Shown: positions 51,059 through 59,726, numbered from the stretch's first letter. The stretch: DNA of 64,000 bases from Pseudomonadota bacterium (GCA_023404095.1 JAEYDD010000075.1:378947-442946); one strand, 5' to 3'. The notes: generated by a model from the letters alone, not told the origin. Numbers and translations are program-made.

Positions 51059-51483
51059 TTCTGTCTTTGCCCGGACGTTGTCGCCCGCTTCCGCCGCAAC
51101 GCCGACAGAAGCCGTCTGCTCCAGGTCGCGTCGCGTTCCTGCTTCATCTGCGCCAGTTCCTTGCGGACGCTGCCGAGCTCCCCACGCGCCCGCGCCAGAT
51201 CTTCGCGCAACTGGCCGAGCTTCTTTTCCTGCGCAAGGACAAGGTTGTCCTTCTCTTCGCGCAGGACGGTCAGTTCGGCGCGCAGCCGCTTGCTTTCCCG
51301 TCGGTGACGCACGGTCTCCTCGCGCTGCGTCCCGGCAAGGCGCAGGGCCTTGTCGAGGCTGGCCTGCAGCGATGCTATGATATGCAGGCAAGCCAGTTGG
51401 CCATAACTCTCCACCGCATCCGGCTCCTGCTCGTCAGGCTGCAGGGGCGGCGGGGGGCTGGCCTCCTCCTCAAGCCTTCGCAT
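51055..51483 (-). CDS. coiled-coil protein
   Basis: 142 aa. Residues 35-125 are a coiled coil (RRESKRLRAELTVLREEKDN, LREDLARARGELGSVRKELA). It resembles in style the coiled-coil N-terminus of the 1046 protein. Overlaps both neighbours (14 and 4 bases), so it is a middle cistron. May act as scaffold for the glycosyltransferases around it. Confidence 0.75.
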   Translation of the reverse strand: MRRLEEEASPPPPLQPDEQEPDAVESYGQLACLHIIASLQASLDKALRLAGTQREETVRHRRESKRLRAELTVLREEKDNLVLAQEKKLGQLREDLARARGELGSVRKELAQMKQERDATWSRRLLSALRRKRATTSGQRQK

Positions 51484-52084
51484 GATGATCGGCCGACCTT
51501 TCTATGGAGGAAGCGCCCGGCTCCCGCAAACGCAATATCTCGTCTTCCATGCGCATGGCATAAGACAGCCACTGCACCACCCTGCGATTGAATTCCCGCT
51601 GATCGCTGCCTTCGGCCAATCCATTCAGCAGCACCTCGCGGAATGCCGGCGACGCCGATTTCCCAGTGTCGAGCACGTACTGCACAAGCCGGATCGTTTC
51701 GTCGGTACGTCCTTCCGCCACGAGGCGAGGAACAAGGGCTTCCGCCTGCGTCCCCGAAAGTTCGGGACGCATCAGGCAACCCGCGACCTCGAACATCCGC
51801 TCGGCGACGCGCTGCGACGCCTTCCCGTCATGGTAGCGGAAGAAGCCTCGTCGGCGCAGCGAATAGCTCGGATCCTCGCCTCCGTCCAGCAGGCTGAGAA
51901 TGTGAGACCTCACGTCGTCGGCATGGCGATCGACCGGTCCGAAACCGTCCAAATAGACGGCAGAAACGATAGCCCGCCATGGCTTGCGCGGCACCTTAGG
52001 TGCCGGTTTGCAGCGTCGCCATTGCTGTGAAGCAGCTTTTAGCTTGCTTTTTCTTAGTTTAAGGATTTTGACAAAGCTGAACAC
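51470..52084 (-). CDS. internally deleted TagF-like paralogue
   Basis: 204 aa from GTG 52084. The first 17 residues (VFSFVKILKLRKSKLKAA) match the start of the 947-aa protein at 63680, and the rest matches its last 150 residues: DPSYSLRRRGFFRYHDGKAS, QRVAERMFEVAG and EFNRRVVQWLSYAMRMEDEI. The GT2 and CDP-glycerol-transferase parts in between are missing. It is first in an operon with the coiled-coil and GT2 genes. May be a leftover, or a non-catalytic helper domain kept on purpose. Confidence 0.75.
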   Translation of the reverse strand: MFSFVKILKLRKSKLKAASQQWRRCKPAPKVPRKPWRAIVSAVYLDGFGPVDRHADDVRSHILSLLDGGEDPSYSLRRRGFFRYHDGKASQRVAERMFEVAGCLMRPELSGTQAEALVPRLVAEGRTDETIRLVQYVLDTGKSASPAFREVLLNGLAEGSDQREFNRRVVQWLSYAMRMEDEILRLREPGASSIERSADHHAKA

Positions 52085-52865
52085 TATAGAATGGCTCTTG
52101 CTATTGGTTCCTGTAGAACGATTCACCGAGAATCGGGGCGCCGATATATCATTTAGAGAGTGCTACCATAAATCTGTTACTCAACCAGTGTATGCGGCGT
52201 CAACGCTTCATTTGCCCGTTCGCCGGTGTCGCTTCCCTGAAAGGCGCGCGATGTGGCATTCTCGCCTGTTGCCATCGGGGGGGCGATCTTCTGGTTCGGG
52301 TGTCATGCTGCTGCGTCCGTTGACGCTGGTGATATCCAGGGCGCGCTGCAATACGTTCTTCTAAGTCGGCTGGTCGATAGCAATGATGGTCGGATAAGGG
52401 CGCGTTTGGCGGGTGACGGGAATGCGCAGACTGTCAACTGCGTCAACGCTCTCGAGGGGATTCGGGCCAAGGTGCGTCCACCCTTGACACGCCCTCCAAT
52501 CTTGCCGACGAGTTCCCGCAGCCAGTCTCGGCTATCCCTTAAATTCGAGGGTAGGGATCGCTTGGCGCGACGGTCGTGCAGCGGGTGGCGCCAGTATCGC
52601 CCACTTGCTTCCACGATGGTCTTCCGAAGGCTTCCGACAAGCGCCACCAGGGTTTAGGCCAAGAGGCCGGGATTCGGACGTTCAAATCGCGTTAGAACTG
52701 CTGCGGTCGCGTGATCACGCGGGGTCTTGAAGGGACATCTCGGACACCTTCTGGGTTCAAGTGAACATTACTTCAAGCTACATCGGTCGGAATGTCGACG
52801 GGAGAGTTCCCGGCAGAGCCTTTGGACTGGAATGGCGGGGTCGAATATGATTCCATCTCGCCATA
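52085..52865. other. region with promoter relic and no clear gene
   Basis: 52168-52222 matches 63761-63815 (the same distance upstream of the paralogous gene) and includes on the minus strand TTGACG and TTGAGTAACAG, a probable shared promoter. 52478-52524 matches 53732-53778 (47 bp, three mismatches). No convincing gene. Confidence 0.55.
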
Positions 52866-52877
52866 AACGACCCCGCC
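52834..52877. repeat. 10-bp inverted repeat
   Basis: GGCGGGGTCG (52834-52843) and CGACCCCGCC (52868-52877), 24 bases apart, right before the IS66 remnant. May be an insertion-sequence end or junction. Confidence 0.5.
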
Positions 52878-53095
52878 GAACAGCGTCCGGACAACCTTGC
52901 GAGTGCGCTGGCGCTGCTGGCCGAAGAGCGTGCGCGGCGTGTTGCCGCCGAGGTGGAAGCTGCCAACGCAAAGGCGCTCGTATCGCATTCCGAAGCTCTG
53001 ATTGCACGGTTGAAGCTGGAGATCGAGAAGGTCCGCCGGGAGCTTTACGGTAGCCGTTCTGAGCGCAAGGCGCGGCTTCTCGAACAGATGAAATT
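52878..53095 (+). pseudogene. IS66 transposase N-terminal remnant
   Basis: The reading RPDNLASALALLAEERARRV, then AKALVSHSEALIARLKLEIE and VRRELYGSRSERKARLLEQM is the N-terminal zone of IS66 TnpC. After LLEQM the similarity stops and the frame ends near 53159, so only about 75 codons remain. No tnpA/tnpB and no full terminal repeats. Confidence 0.8.
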
Positions 53096-53114
53096 ACGGC
53101 GCGACCGTCTATTC

Positions 53115-53441
53115 TTACGGTTCCGTCATAGGGATATGGCTGTATTGCGAAACGGTTAAGAAGAATTCTCTGACCTTTTCGGGGTTAAACCCGCTGCAGA
53201 AGGAGTAATAGGGGTTCGTACGGCAAGCACGAACCGCCTTAACGTGAACAATAGTTGCGTTACGTCGTTTGTCGTCCGCAGCTTCTTCCCAGTCGATGTA
53301 CAACCCCGCAGAATTGGGACACCGAAATGTGTATTCCTCGATCGCTGCATCAACTTCCGCACCCATTGTTGGCTGAGAAGACTCGGCTATCGAGGCCTTC
53401 GTTGTAAGTTGTGTCGCAATGAGAATTATGAAGAATTTCAT
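53115..53441 (-). CDS. small exported protein
   Basis: 108 aa from ATG 53441: signal peptide (MKFFIILIATQLTTKASIA), then a mature part with four Cys (FRCPNSAGLYIDWEEAADDK, VRACRTNPYYSFCSGFNPEK). Unrecognised. Lower GC than the core genes. Confidence 0.55.
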   Translation of the reverse strand: MKFFIILIATQLTTKASIAESSQPTMGAEVDAAIEEYTFRCPNSAGLYIDWEEAADDKRRNATIVHVKAVRACRTNPYYSFCSGFNPEKVREFFLTVSQYSHIPMTEP

Positions 53442-53781
53442 TAACGTAGATGTCGTGACGCACCTCATGCGTGTAGATTTAGGCTGCAGGCGAGATTTGT
53501 TAGTTGTGACTTGGCGGCTTTCCCGTTCAATTGGGTGTAGCCGCCTTCTATAATACAAAGGCTCAATGAACGGCGTGCTTCAAGGACGTGGACGTTGGGG
53601 GTGGGATGGAAGCTTCCGATAGTGGAGACATCCCAGTGTATCGCTTCCACTTCGACGTAAGCGATGCTTATGGCGGCTGGCTTGATGCGTCCTCCGAAGA
53701 TTTTTCCGACATACCTTTCGCATCGGACACCCCACCCTTGACACGCCCTCCAATCTCGCCGATGACTTCCCGCAGCCATTC
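53442..53781. other. intergenic region upstream of tRNA-Gly
   Basis: A fragment near 53607-53700 reads like the start of a DUF6894-type small protein (PVYRFHFDVSDAYGG) but is cut. 53732-53778 is the 47-bp repeat. Confidence 0.4.
53732..53778. repeat. 47-bp repeat next to tRNA-Gly
   Basis: Matches 52478-52524 with three differences. The copy here ends four bases before tRNA-Gly. Confidence 0.8.
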
Positions 53782-53855
53782 GCGGGTATGATGTAATGGT
53801 AGCCTGTCAGCTTCCCAAGCTGAACGCGCGGGTTCGATTCCCGCTACCCGCTCCA
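53782..53855 (+). tRNA. tRNA-Gly(CCC)
   Basis: 74 nt with CCA. Acceptor GCGGGTA/TACCCGC, anticodon stem TCAGC/GCTGA with loop TTCCCAA (CCC, reads GGG), T-arm GCGGG TTCGATT CCCGC. The D stem has one mismatch (T11-C24). It is a common prophage target; phage relics begin right behind it. Confidence 0.88.
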
Positions 53856-54014
53856 GCCTCATTTCTCAGTGCTTTGAGCCATGGTGGGCGAACGGCCAAA
53901 ATGGCCGGTTTTACAGGTAGTTTTACAATCTCCGTTCTTCTTATGGTCTTGAGGCGGCAATTGAGCCGTATCAAGCGCGCGTCGTGGCGCCAGGTTGAGG
54001 GGCGAATTGCGCCT

Positions 54015-54194
54015 CTACCTCGGCGACTTCAGAGACCTGGCTTCATCCAGTTGCGTTATGATCGCATCCGTTGCTGCAGTGCGGCCGACATATCGACGGA
54101 TAATCTTTGAGACGCTCTCTTCTTCCCATCCCAATACTTCAGCGATCACTCGCTCTGAAAGACCGGCGGTGTAGAATTTCGTGGCTGCCGTGCA
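54015..54194 (-). pseudogene. integrase C-terminal remnant
   Basis: The minus strand reads TKFYTAGLSERVIAEVLGWE, then EESVSKIIRRYVGRTAATDA, the end of a tyrosine recombinase (around the last helix and catalytic Tyr). No upstream part in frame. Position and orientation next to tRNA-Gly fit a former phage integrase. Confidence 0.65.
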
Positions 54195-54254
54195 TGGATC
54201 TTCCGGAGAAGGTGCTGGCGCCGAACCCGCTGGCTCAAACAAAGGAACAAGGCA

Positions 54255-54651
54255 ATGAGCCTCCGAAAGCTTCCTGAGATCGCATCTTTCAAAATTCCCG
54301 ATGTCTGCGCCTTCGTTCTGGATGAGCGGGCGATCGAGGATTGGAATGCTGGCATCATGGCATCCCAGACCGCCGACAACACCATTTCCATGCTCGACGT
54401 GATCGGCGAGGACTGGTGGAGTGGCGGCGGCGTCACCTCCAAGCGTTGGCGCCGCTCTGCGCGCGATCGGGGACCAGGATGTGTTCGTGGATCTCAATTC
54501 CGGTATGACCCATGTCGAAGTCATTCAGGTGGTCGATGCGACGGACGCTGTTGTTTGGTCGCCCGATGTTGAAATCCTGCGGCGAGAAATCGCCGCGCTG
54601 ACTGCGCAGGTCCAGACGCTCTCCGACCGCGTCGAAACTCTCGAAAACTAA
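54255..54651 (+). pseudogene. ClpP-like head protease fragment fused to tail gene
   Basis: From ATG 54255 the frame reads SFKIPDVCAFVLDERAIEDW and ISMLDVIGEDWWSGGGVTSK, the N-terminus of a phage S14-type head maturation protease. At about 54440 a base is missing; the next frame continues with ALRAIGDQDVFVDLNS, and then jumps to GMTHVEVIQVVDATDAVVWS and a coiled end, part of another phage protein. So one deletion removed the protease core and all head genes. Confidence 0.65.
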
Positions 54652-54673
54652 CCACCCTCCAAAGGACATCACC

Positions 54674-55021
54674 ATGGCGACCTTCACGGTTGCCGCTGGC
54701 ACTGACTGGATCGACACGATTGTGTTCGGGACGGTCAACGATCGCTGTCGGCTGGACGACTATGACATCTGGATGCAGGTCAAGAAGGCTGGCGACGCTA
54801 CTGTCCTGCTCGAGTTGACCACGGACAACGGCAAGCTTGTGATCTCCGATCCCGTCGCTCGCCGCCTAGAAATCAATGTCGGCTGGACGGAGATCGTGGC
54901 GATCGAGCCCGGTCCGTTCGCGTTCGACATCCTCTTCCAGAACAAGACCACGGAAGTTCGCTCTCGTAGCGGCCCGCACACCCTTTCCATCACCCCTGGC
55001 ATTACCCTTCCGGAGACCTGA
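54674..55021 (+). CDS. phage tail-region protein
   Basis: 115 aa, all-beta: TVAAGTDWIDTIVFGTVNDR, KAGDATVLLELTTDNGKLVI and PFAFDILFQNKTTEVRSRSG, the pattern of baseplate/upper-fibre proteins. Three bases before the tail-spike gene. Confidence 0.65.
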   Translation: MATFTVAAGTDWIDTIVFGTVNDRCRLDDYDIWMQVKKAGDATVLLELTTDNGKLVISDPVARRLEINVGWTEIVAIEPGPFAFDILFQNKTTEVRSRSGPHTLSITPGITLPET

Positions 55022-55024
55022 TCG

Positions 55025-57091
55025 ATGGCTCGTCAACTTTCCAATCCCGTCTATCTGGCGTCTCCTGAAAAGGGCGTCGACGGTCGCACCACGCTTGCGG
55101 GCGCACGCGCTCCTGTGATCACCGACGGTCGGATCGGGGACTTCTGGATCGACATCCGCACGGACGAACAGCGGCTGTATGGGCCGAAGAACGCCGCCGG
55201 CTGGCCGGATCTCGGGCTAATCAAGGGCAATCGCGGGTGGACGCCTGTCTTCGGCGTCGTGACAGATGGCAGCCGCCGCGTGCAGCAGGTGATCGACTGG
55301 CAGGGTGGCGAAGGCACCAAGCCGGCGATCGGCAAGTATGTCGGGCCGACGGGGCTCGTCGATACGGCTGCTGCCGCTGTCGATATCCGAGGCCCGGTAG
55401 GCCCCGCAATGATCATCGACGGCCTCACACCGGCTGTCACCGACATCTCCGATGCAACGCAGCTCCCGGTCGCGGAGGCTGGCGACGACAACGAGAAGCG
55501 CACTGTTGTCGAGGTGTTCGACCTCGGGGCGGTGCTGGACCGTCGAAGCGTGGCACATGCTCAGGCATCCAATGTCCGGGCGGCTATCAGCCGTATCCGC
55601 ATAGGTCAGCTTTTCTACGAGAGGGTCAATGCTCAGCCGGTCATTGAAGGCAAGTTCCGCACGCTCGACCGCTGGACCGCTGACGTTGACAGCGATTCCG
55701 TGAACGGAGGCTGGTGGCGCTTGGTGGCTGGCGAAGGTCGCGAATTCGCCCTGACTTTAACCGTCGGGACCGAGGGCGACTATCCAAAGCTGAACGATGC
55801 ATTGCGGGCGGCGTCCGTCCTGCGCCCCCCGCGCTTTGAAAGCAGCGGGCTGAAGACTGAAATCAAGCTCCTATCCGGCTTTGTTATGGCTGAGCAGGAG
55901 ATTGTTGTCCGGGAAGATATCGAATGGGTACGCATCACCGCAGAGGATGCAAATGTTGTCGCTGACATCTCGGCCGCCACCACCTCCGTGTCGGATGGCC
56001 GCCGTCCGATGTTTTGCGGTGATAAAAATGCGATCCTGCCCTACATCGATTGCAAGTTTACGGCATCCGCGGCGCCGTCCCTGAATGTTGACGGTGTTGC
56101 CGTATTTAACGGCTCCAAGGGCGTTCTCGGCCCTAACGTTGGGTTTGTCGGCTTCAAGCGGAACCTGGGGGCGTACTATTACTCGTCGCTGTCCTGCTAT
56201 CAGCCGGGGCTAGCCAACGAGACCTCCGCAGGCATTCGGCCGATTTCTCGGGGGCGGGAGCTGAGGGATTGTATGCGTCCTTCCATTCGAGCATATCGGC
56301 TCCATATGGGAAATTTGACGGCGCGGGCAACCACGGCGTATTTGGCATCTGGAACTCCACCATCGACATTTACCGGGCGACGGCGCTCAATTGCGCGTCC
56401 AACGGCGTCTATGTCCGTGATGGGGCGACCTGTAACGCGCGCGAGGTGGACGGTCTCAGGGACAGTTGGGCACGGCTTCTACGCCCTTCATGGCGCGACG
56501 CTGAATTGCCGGTGCAAGGATGCTGGCGCCGGTTTCGGCGGAGCGAACAACTGCGGCGGCATAAGTGTTTACGCGCGACATGACGGCTGTATCGAGGCCG
56601 AAGGCATTATCGCAAACGGTTGCTCGACCGGAATACGCGCAGAGCATGGATCCACCGTGAGTGCCCGGTATGCCGATTTGAAAGGGTGTAACATTGGTAT
56701 TTCAGCGGCATACGGCAGCACGGTTGCGGCGCAACAGGCCACCCTCGACAACTGCACGGCCAATGCCGCCTACGCTGAAGAGGCCAGCCGAATAAACATC
56801 GACGCCGCCACCGAAACGAACTGCGGCAGCATCGCGGTGCTTGCCCGACGCGCTTCTACGATCAATGCGCAGGCCGTTACGGCAACCGGTGCGGTATCTC
56901 GTGGCGCTAACGCGGCACAAAGCAGCATTATCAACGCTTATGGCGCGAATTTCCGTGAGGGTGTCGGCGTGGATACGACGGGGAGCAGCGGCGATCTCGT
57001 TGTGTTCGACGGCGGCCAAATTTGCGCCAGGACTGCTCTCGGCGGAAAGAATGTCACGGTGAACACGGTTTCCGCCGATGTTTTCGCGTAG
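55025..57091 (+). CDS. tail-spike with right-handed beta-helix
   Basis: 688 aa as read. N-terminal attachment part (ARQLSNPVYLASPEKGVDGR, DFWIDIRTDEQRLYGPKNAA) shared by rhizobial phage tail fibres, then a parallel beta-helix (ALHGATLNCRCKDAGAGFGG, HGSTVSARYADLKGCNIGIS, YGSTVAAQQATLDNC). Between about 56225 and 56460 another frame gives natural sequence (GAGNHGVFGIWNSTIDIYRA, ASNGVYVRDGATCNAREVDG), so a pair of compensating frameshifts breaks this part. Probably a depolymerase or receptor-binding spike against surface sugar. Confidence 0.75.
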   Translation: MARQLSNPVYLASPEKGVDGRTTLAGARAPVITDGRIGDFWIDIRTDEQRLYGPKNAAGWPDLGLIKGNRGWTPVFGVVTDGSRRVQQVIDWQGGEGTKPAIGKYVGPTGLVDTAAAAVDIRGPVGPAMIIDGLTPAVTDISDATQLPVAEAGDDNEKRTVVEVFDLGAVLDRRSVAHAQASNVRAAISRIRIGQLFYERVNAQPVIEGKFRTLDRWTADVDSDSVNGGWWRLVAGEGREFALTLTVGTEGDYPKLNDALRAASVLRPPRFESSGLKTEIKLLSGFVMAEQEIVVREDIEWVRITAEDANVVADISAATTSVSDGRRPMFCGDKNAILPYIDCKFTASAAPSLNVDGVAVFNGSKGVLGPNVGFVGFKRNLGAYYYSSLSCYQPGLANETSAGIRPISRGRELRDCMRPSIRAYRLHMGNLTARATTAYLASGTPPSTFTGRRRSIARPTASMSVMGRPVTRARWTVSGTVGHGFYALHGATLNCRCKDAGAGFGGANNCGGISVYARHDGCIEAEGIIANGCSTGIRAEHGSTVSARYADLKGCNIGISAAYGSTVAAQQATLDNCTANAAYAEEASRINIDAATETNCGSIAVLARRASTINAQAVTATGAVSRGANAAQSSIINAYGANFREGVGVDTTGSSGDLVVFDGGQICARTALGGKNVTVNTVSADVFA

Positions 57092-57223
57092 CCTTTATGG
57101 ATCGGCGGCGTTCGCGTAATTGAGCAACCTGCCCACGGCGTGCCGGCGCCATTCACCATAATATTCACCAGCGGCGCCGGCAGCTGGCGGGCCAGGGCCT
57201 AATGAAACTTGATTGCGTCGATG

Positions 57224-58015
57224 TTATGAAAATTCCACGCCGGAATTCGTGATGAAGGCCGTCACTGGCTTGAACTCTTCGGCGGGTCCGAGACCTTCGA
57301 CTTCCACAAGAAACCTGCCGATATCCTTGAACCCGATTTTCGAGAGTATCGATGGATGATATCTCCACCATCGAGAAGCTTGTAATCTGTGGCAAGTTTC
57401 GTCGTCAAAGCGCCGCCGGATGAGCACCGCTGGACTGCCACCGACGATCGCATACGGCGGTACATCCTTGGTTACGACACTGCCTGCGGCGATCACGGCT
57501 CCATCGCCGATCTTGATGCCCATTTGAAGAATGACATCACGGCCGATCCAGACGTCATTGCCAAGCACTGGAAAGCTCTTATGGCCATGTGCGTCCCAGT
57601 TATATTGCGCGATTTGCTCTTCGTCTGTGAATTCACGAGTAAGCAAGTGGTGGGGCCGGAACGTAATAATGCTTGTGGTGACCAGATCGACGGGATGGTG
57701 GCTATCGAGGAAGCGAAGGCCGTTGGCGATCGAGCAGTAGCGTCCAGCCTTCATGGGCTCTGGCAGCGCTGAGCTGGAGTAGGATATCGACCCAAGGCTG
57801 GAAAAGCCGGTGTAGGGAATGCCTCCGCCGCTGGGCTTGTACACGCCACCATAGAACGCAGCGTATGCCTCGATAGTGACGGGCGCGCGCATCCTCACAT
57901 CAATATCCTGCACAAGCCAGCCGTACTTTCCATCCGCTGGGGGTGCCGGGCTCGGGCTGAAGGCGATCTTATTCTCCCAGAACTGATCAAGGATATCTTT
58001 AGTCAATCTAAACAT
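57224..58015 (-). CDS. CatB/XAT-type acetyltransferase
   Basis: 263 aa from ATG 58015. Left-handed beta-helix hexapeptide protein: GRYCSIANGLRFLDSHHPVD, then SFPVLGNDVWIGRDVILQMG and IKIGDGAVIAAGSVVTKDVP (the hexapeptide turns and catalytic His region). Transfers acetyl to a sugar hydroxyl. It lies antisense between tail-spike and endolysin genes: a likely cargo gene that changes the host O-antigen or capsule. Confidence 0.88.
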   Translation of the reverse strand: MFRLTKDILDQFWENKIAFSPSPAPPADGKYGWLVQDIDVRMRAPVTIEAYAAFYGGVYKPSGGGIPYTGFSSLGSISYSSSALPEPMKAGRYCSIANGLRFLDSHHPVDLVTTSIITFRPHHLLTREFTDEEQIAQYNWDAHGHKSFPVLGNDVWIGRDVILQMGIKIGDGAVIAAGSVVTKDVPPYAIVGGSPAVLIRRRFDDETCHRLQASRWWRYHPSILSKIGFKDIGRFLVEVEGLGPAEEFKPVTAFITNSGVEFS

Positions 58016-58203
58016 ATGGCAGTCGCCTCTATCGTGCGCCGCCATTTGCCTCAATCCTGGGCCGTTGTCGAGGCCGCATGTGCCTTGTCGATGGCGCGAC
58101 AGCGTTCATTGCGCTGAACTGAAGCTAACGTCTCACAATCACCATGACCGCACCTGCGCAGGATCTGGGCGCGTAACTACTCTCACACTTTTTTGGAGAT
58201 CAC

Positions 58204-59027
58204 ATGGCTCGGGAAACCCTTCCCGTCGCGCTCGAACTTATGTTCGCGCATGATGTGAATGCAAAGACCGACAAGGGCGGTCCCACGAAGTACGGGATCA
58301 CGCACAGAACGCTTGCCGCCTATCGCGGAAAGAAGTCCGTTACCTCAGCCGAGGTGCGAGCGATGTCCCGCCAGGAAGCTGTGGAAATCTATCGCCGCTC
58401 CTACTGGACGCAGAGCGGCGGGGATCTCCTGCCACCGGGGCTCGACTATGCCGCATTCGACTTCGGCGTAAACAGTGGTCCTGCTCGAGCTGTGAAGGCG
58501 CTACAGAAGCTGCTTGGCGTTCGTGAGGATGGTGTGGTCGGCGAGCGGACCGTCAATGCCGCACATCGCTTTCCCGGCGGCATGGTGGCCCTCATCCGCG
58601 CCTATTGCGAAGAGCGCATGCGCTATCTGCGCACCCTGTCCAGCAGAAAGACGGGGTTCCCAGTCAAAGGTCGGGGCTGGACCATCCGCGTCACCGGCAA
58701 GGATCCGAAGGGCCAATTGAAGGATCAGTCCGGTGTGATCGGCAATGCCTTGAAGCTTGCCGCCGATGCCAGCGGGGCAAGCGTGCGGATGGATGATATC
58801 CCCCGGACATTACTCCCGAAGCGCGCGCCAAGGCGGACAGCCGCGATATCGGCCTCTCTGAAATCATCAAGAACCCGGAAGCATGGGGACCGCTGGGCGG
58901 CCTTCTTTCCGCGGGCGGTGCGCTGTTCGCGGGGTCCGGACCCGTGCAATGGGCGCTTGCCGCCGGCATTGTCGCAGGCATTGCGGTCGGCGTCGTCTAC
59001 TTCGTCAAGCGGGTAAGGGCTGACTGA
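58204..59027 (+). pseudogene. GH108-type endolysin, C-terminus frameshifted
   Basis: Starts ATG 58204 with GGAG upstream. KGGPTKYGITHRTLAAYRGK, AVEIYRRSYW, DYAAFDFGVNSGPARAVKAL and LLGVREDGVVGERTVNAAH show a GH108 lysozyme with a peptidoglycan-binding part. The usual HEGG is missing: it reads FAHDVNAKTDKGG, so the catalytic Glu is absent. In the five-C run at 58800-58804 the frame is lost; one base changed restores PDITPEARAKADSRDIGLSE and a C-terminal membrane helix (QWALAAGIVAGIAVGVVYFV) ending at 59027, directly overlapping the next ATG. Confidence 0.8.
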
Positions 59028-59296
59028 TGATACCTAGGCTCTCGCTGGCTGCTGGCGCTGTTCTCGGCGCCGTACCGGCAATCACCCCCGCCTACGTCCT
59101 CGGCAAGCGTGCCGGGGCATCCGAGGCCGATACCGCCGCCTTGGAAAAGACCATCGAACTCATCCACGCAAGGGACATGACCAATGCAGATATTTCTTCT
59201 GCTGATGCTGCTGAGCTGTGCCGCCATTTCGGGTTGTCAGACGACGACGCCGAGCAATGCGTGCGCCGGCTGGCAGAGGCTACGGCCGAACCTTGA
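59027..59296 (+). CDS. Rz-like i-spanin
   Basis: 89 aa. N-terminal signal anchor (LSLAAGAVLGAVPAITPAYV), then an acidic helical part (SEADTAALEKTIELIHARDM). Overlaps the endolysin frame by one base (TGATG). Contains the Rz1-like gene in another frame, the classical spanin nesting. Bridges inner and outer membranes during lysis. Confidence 0.7.
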   Translation: MIPRLSLAAGAVLGAVPAITPAYVLGKRAGASEADTAALEKTIELIHARDMTNADISSADAAELCRHFGLSDDDAEQCVRRLAEATAEP

Positions 59297-59390
59297 TACG
59301 GCGGTGTCGATCGCTCGCACCGATCGGACCTATGCCAATCAGGTCGCCTCGCACAACGGGCACGGCGCCAATCTGAAATGCTGGAACTGA
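59184..59390 (+). CDS. Rz1-like o-spanin lipoprotein
   Basis: 68 aa from ATG 59184, in a different frame inside the Rz-like gene. Short signal with a lipobox (LLMLLSCAAISGC, lipid on the last Cys), then a small mature part. Outer-membrane partner of the i-spanin. Confidence 0.7.
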   Translation: MQIFLLLMLLSCAAISGCQTTTPSNACAGWQRLRPNLDTAVSIARTDRTYANQVASHNGHGANLKCWN

Positions 59391-59402
59391 TCGGAAGACG
59401 AC

Positions 59403-59726
59403 ATGACGCCTGCAGACTTCTTTGAATTCATCGGCATCAAGGCCAGTGTCGTCCTCGCTGGCCTATCGGGGGGTATCCTGCGGGCTATGTCTCGCAAGGC
59501 TTATAAGGTGAGAGAGATGATCGCATCCCCTTTGTGCGGCGCACTTGCCGCCGGATATCTCACGACGCCGGCAATCCACTATCTCGGCGCAGTGAATTGG
59601 CCTTTGCCTCCCGATCAGATTGCCACGCAGCATGCGACGGCCTTCCTCATCGGCGTATCGGCCATGTGGATAACGGACGCGCTGTTCGAAATCGTCGTTC
59701 GCAGGCTGAAACAGAAGGACGGCTAG
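59403..59726 (+). CDS. holin-like membrane protein
   Basis: 107 aa with three membrane segments (ASVVLAGLSGGIL, ASPLCGALAAGYLTTP, ATAFLIGVSAMWITDALFEI) and a basic C-terminus. Last gene of the lysis cassette, 12 bases after Rz1. Holin or accessory lysis protein. Confidence 0.6.
   Translation: MTPADFFEFIGIKASVVLAGLSGGILRAMSRKAYKVREMIASPLCGALAAGYLTTPAIHYLGAVNWPLPPDQIATQHATAFLIGVSAMWITDALFEIVVRRLKQKDG

Larger units (their letters stand above)
53856..59726. mobile_element. decayed prophage behind tRNA-Gly
   Basis: Remnant with integrase stub, head protease fragment, tail genes, acetyltransferase cargo and lysis cassette. Terminase, portal, major capsid and most tail genes are absent. No second copy of the tRNA end is seen in the window, so the right border is unknown (the glycosyltransferase at 59855 could be phage cargo or chromosomal). 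Confidence 0.8.

Noticed and set aside
53588..53791. 67-codon plus-strand frame with PVYRFHFDVSDAYGG
   Set aside because: Only the first part looks like a DUF6894-type protein; the end runs into the 47-bp repeat and tRNA-Gly, so at most a cut relic.
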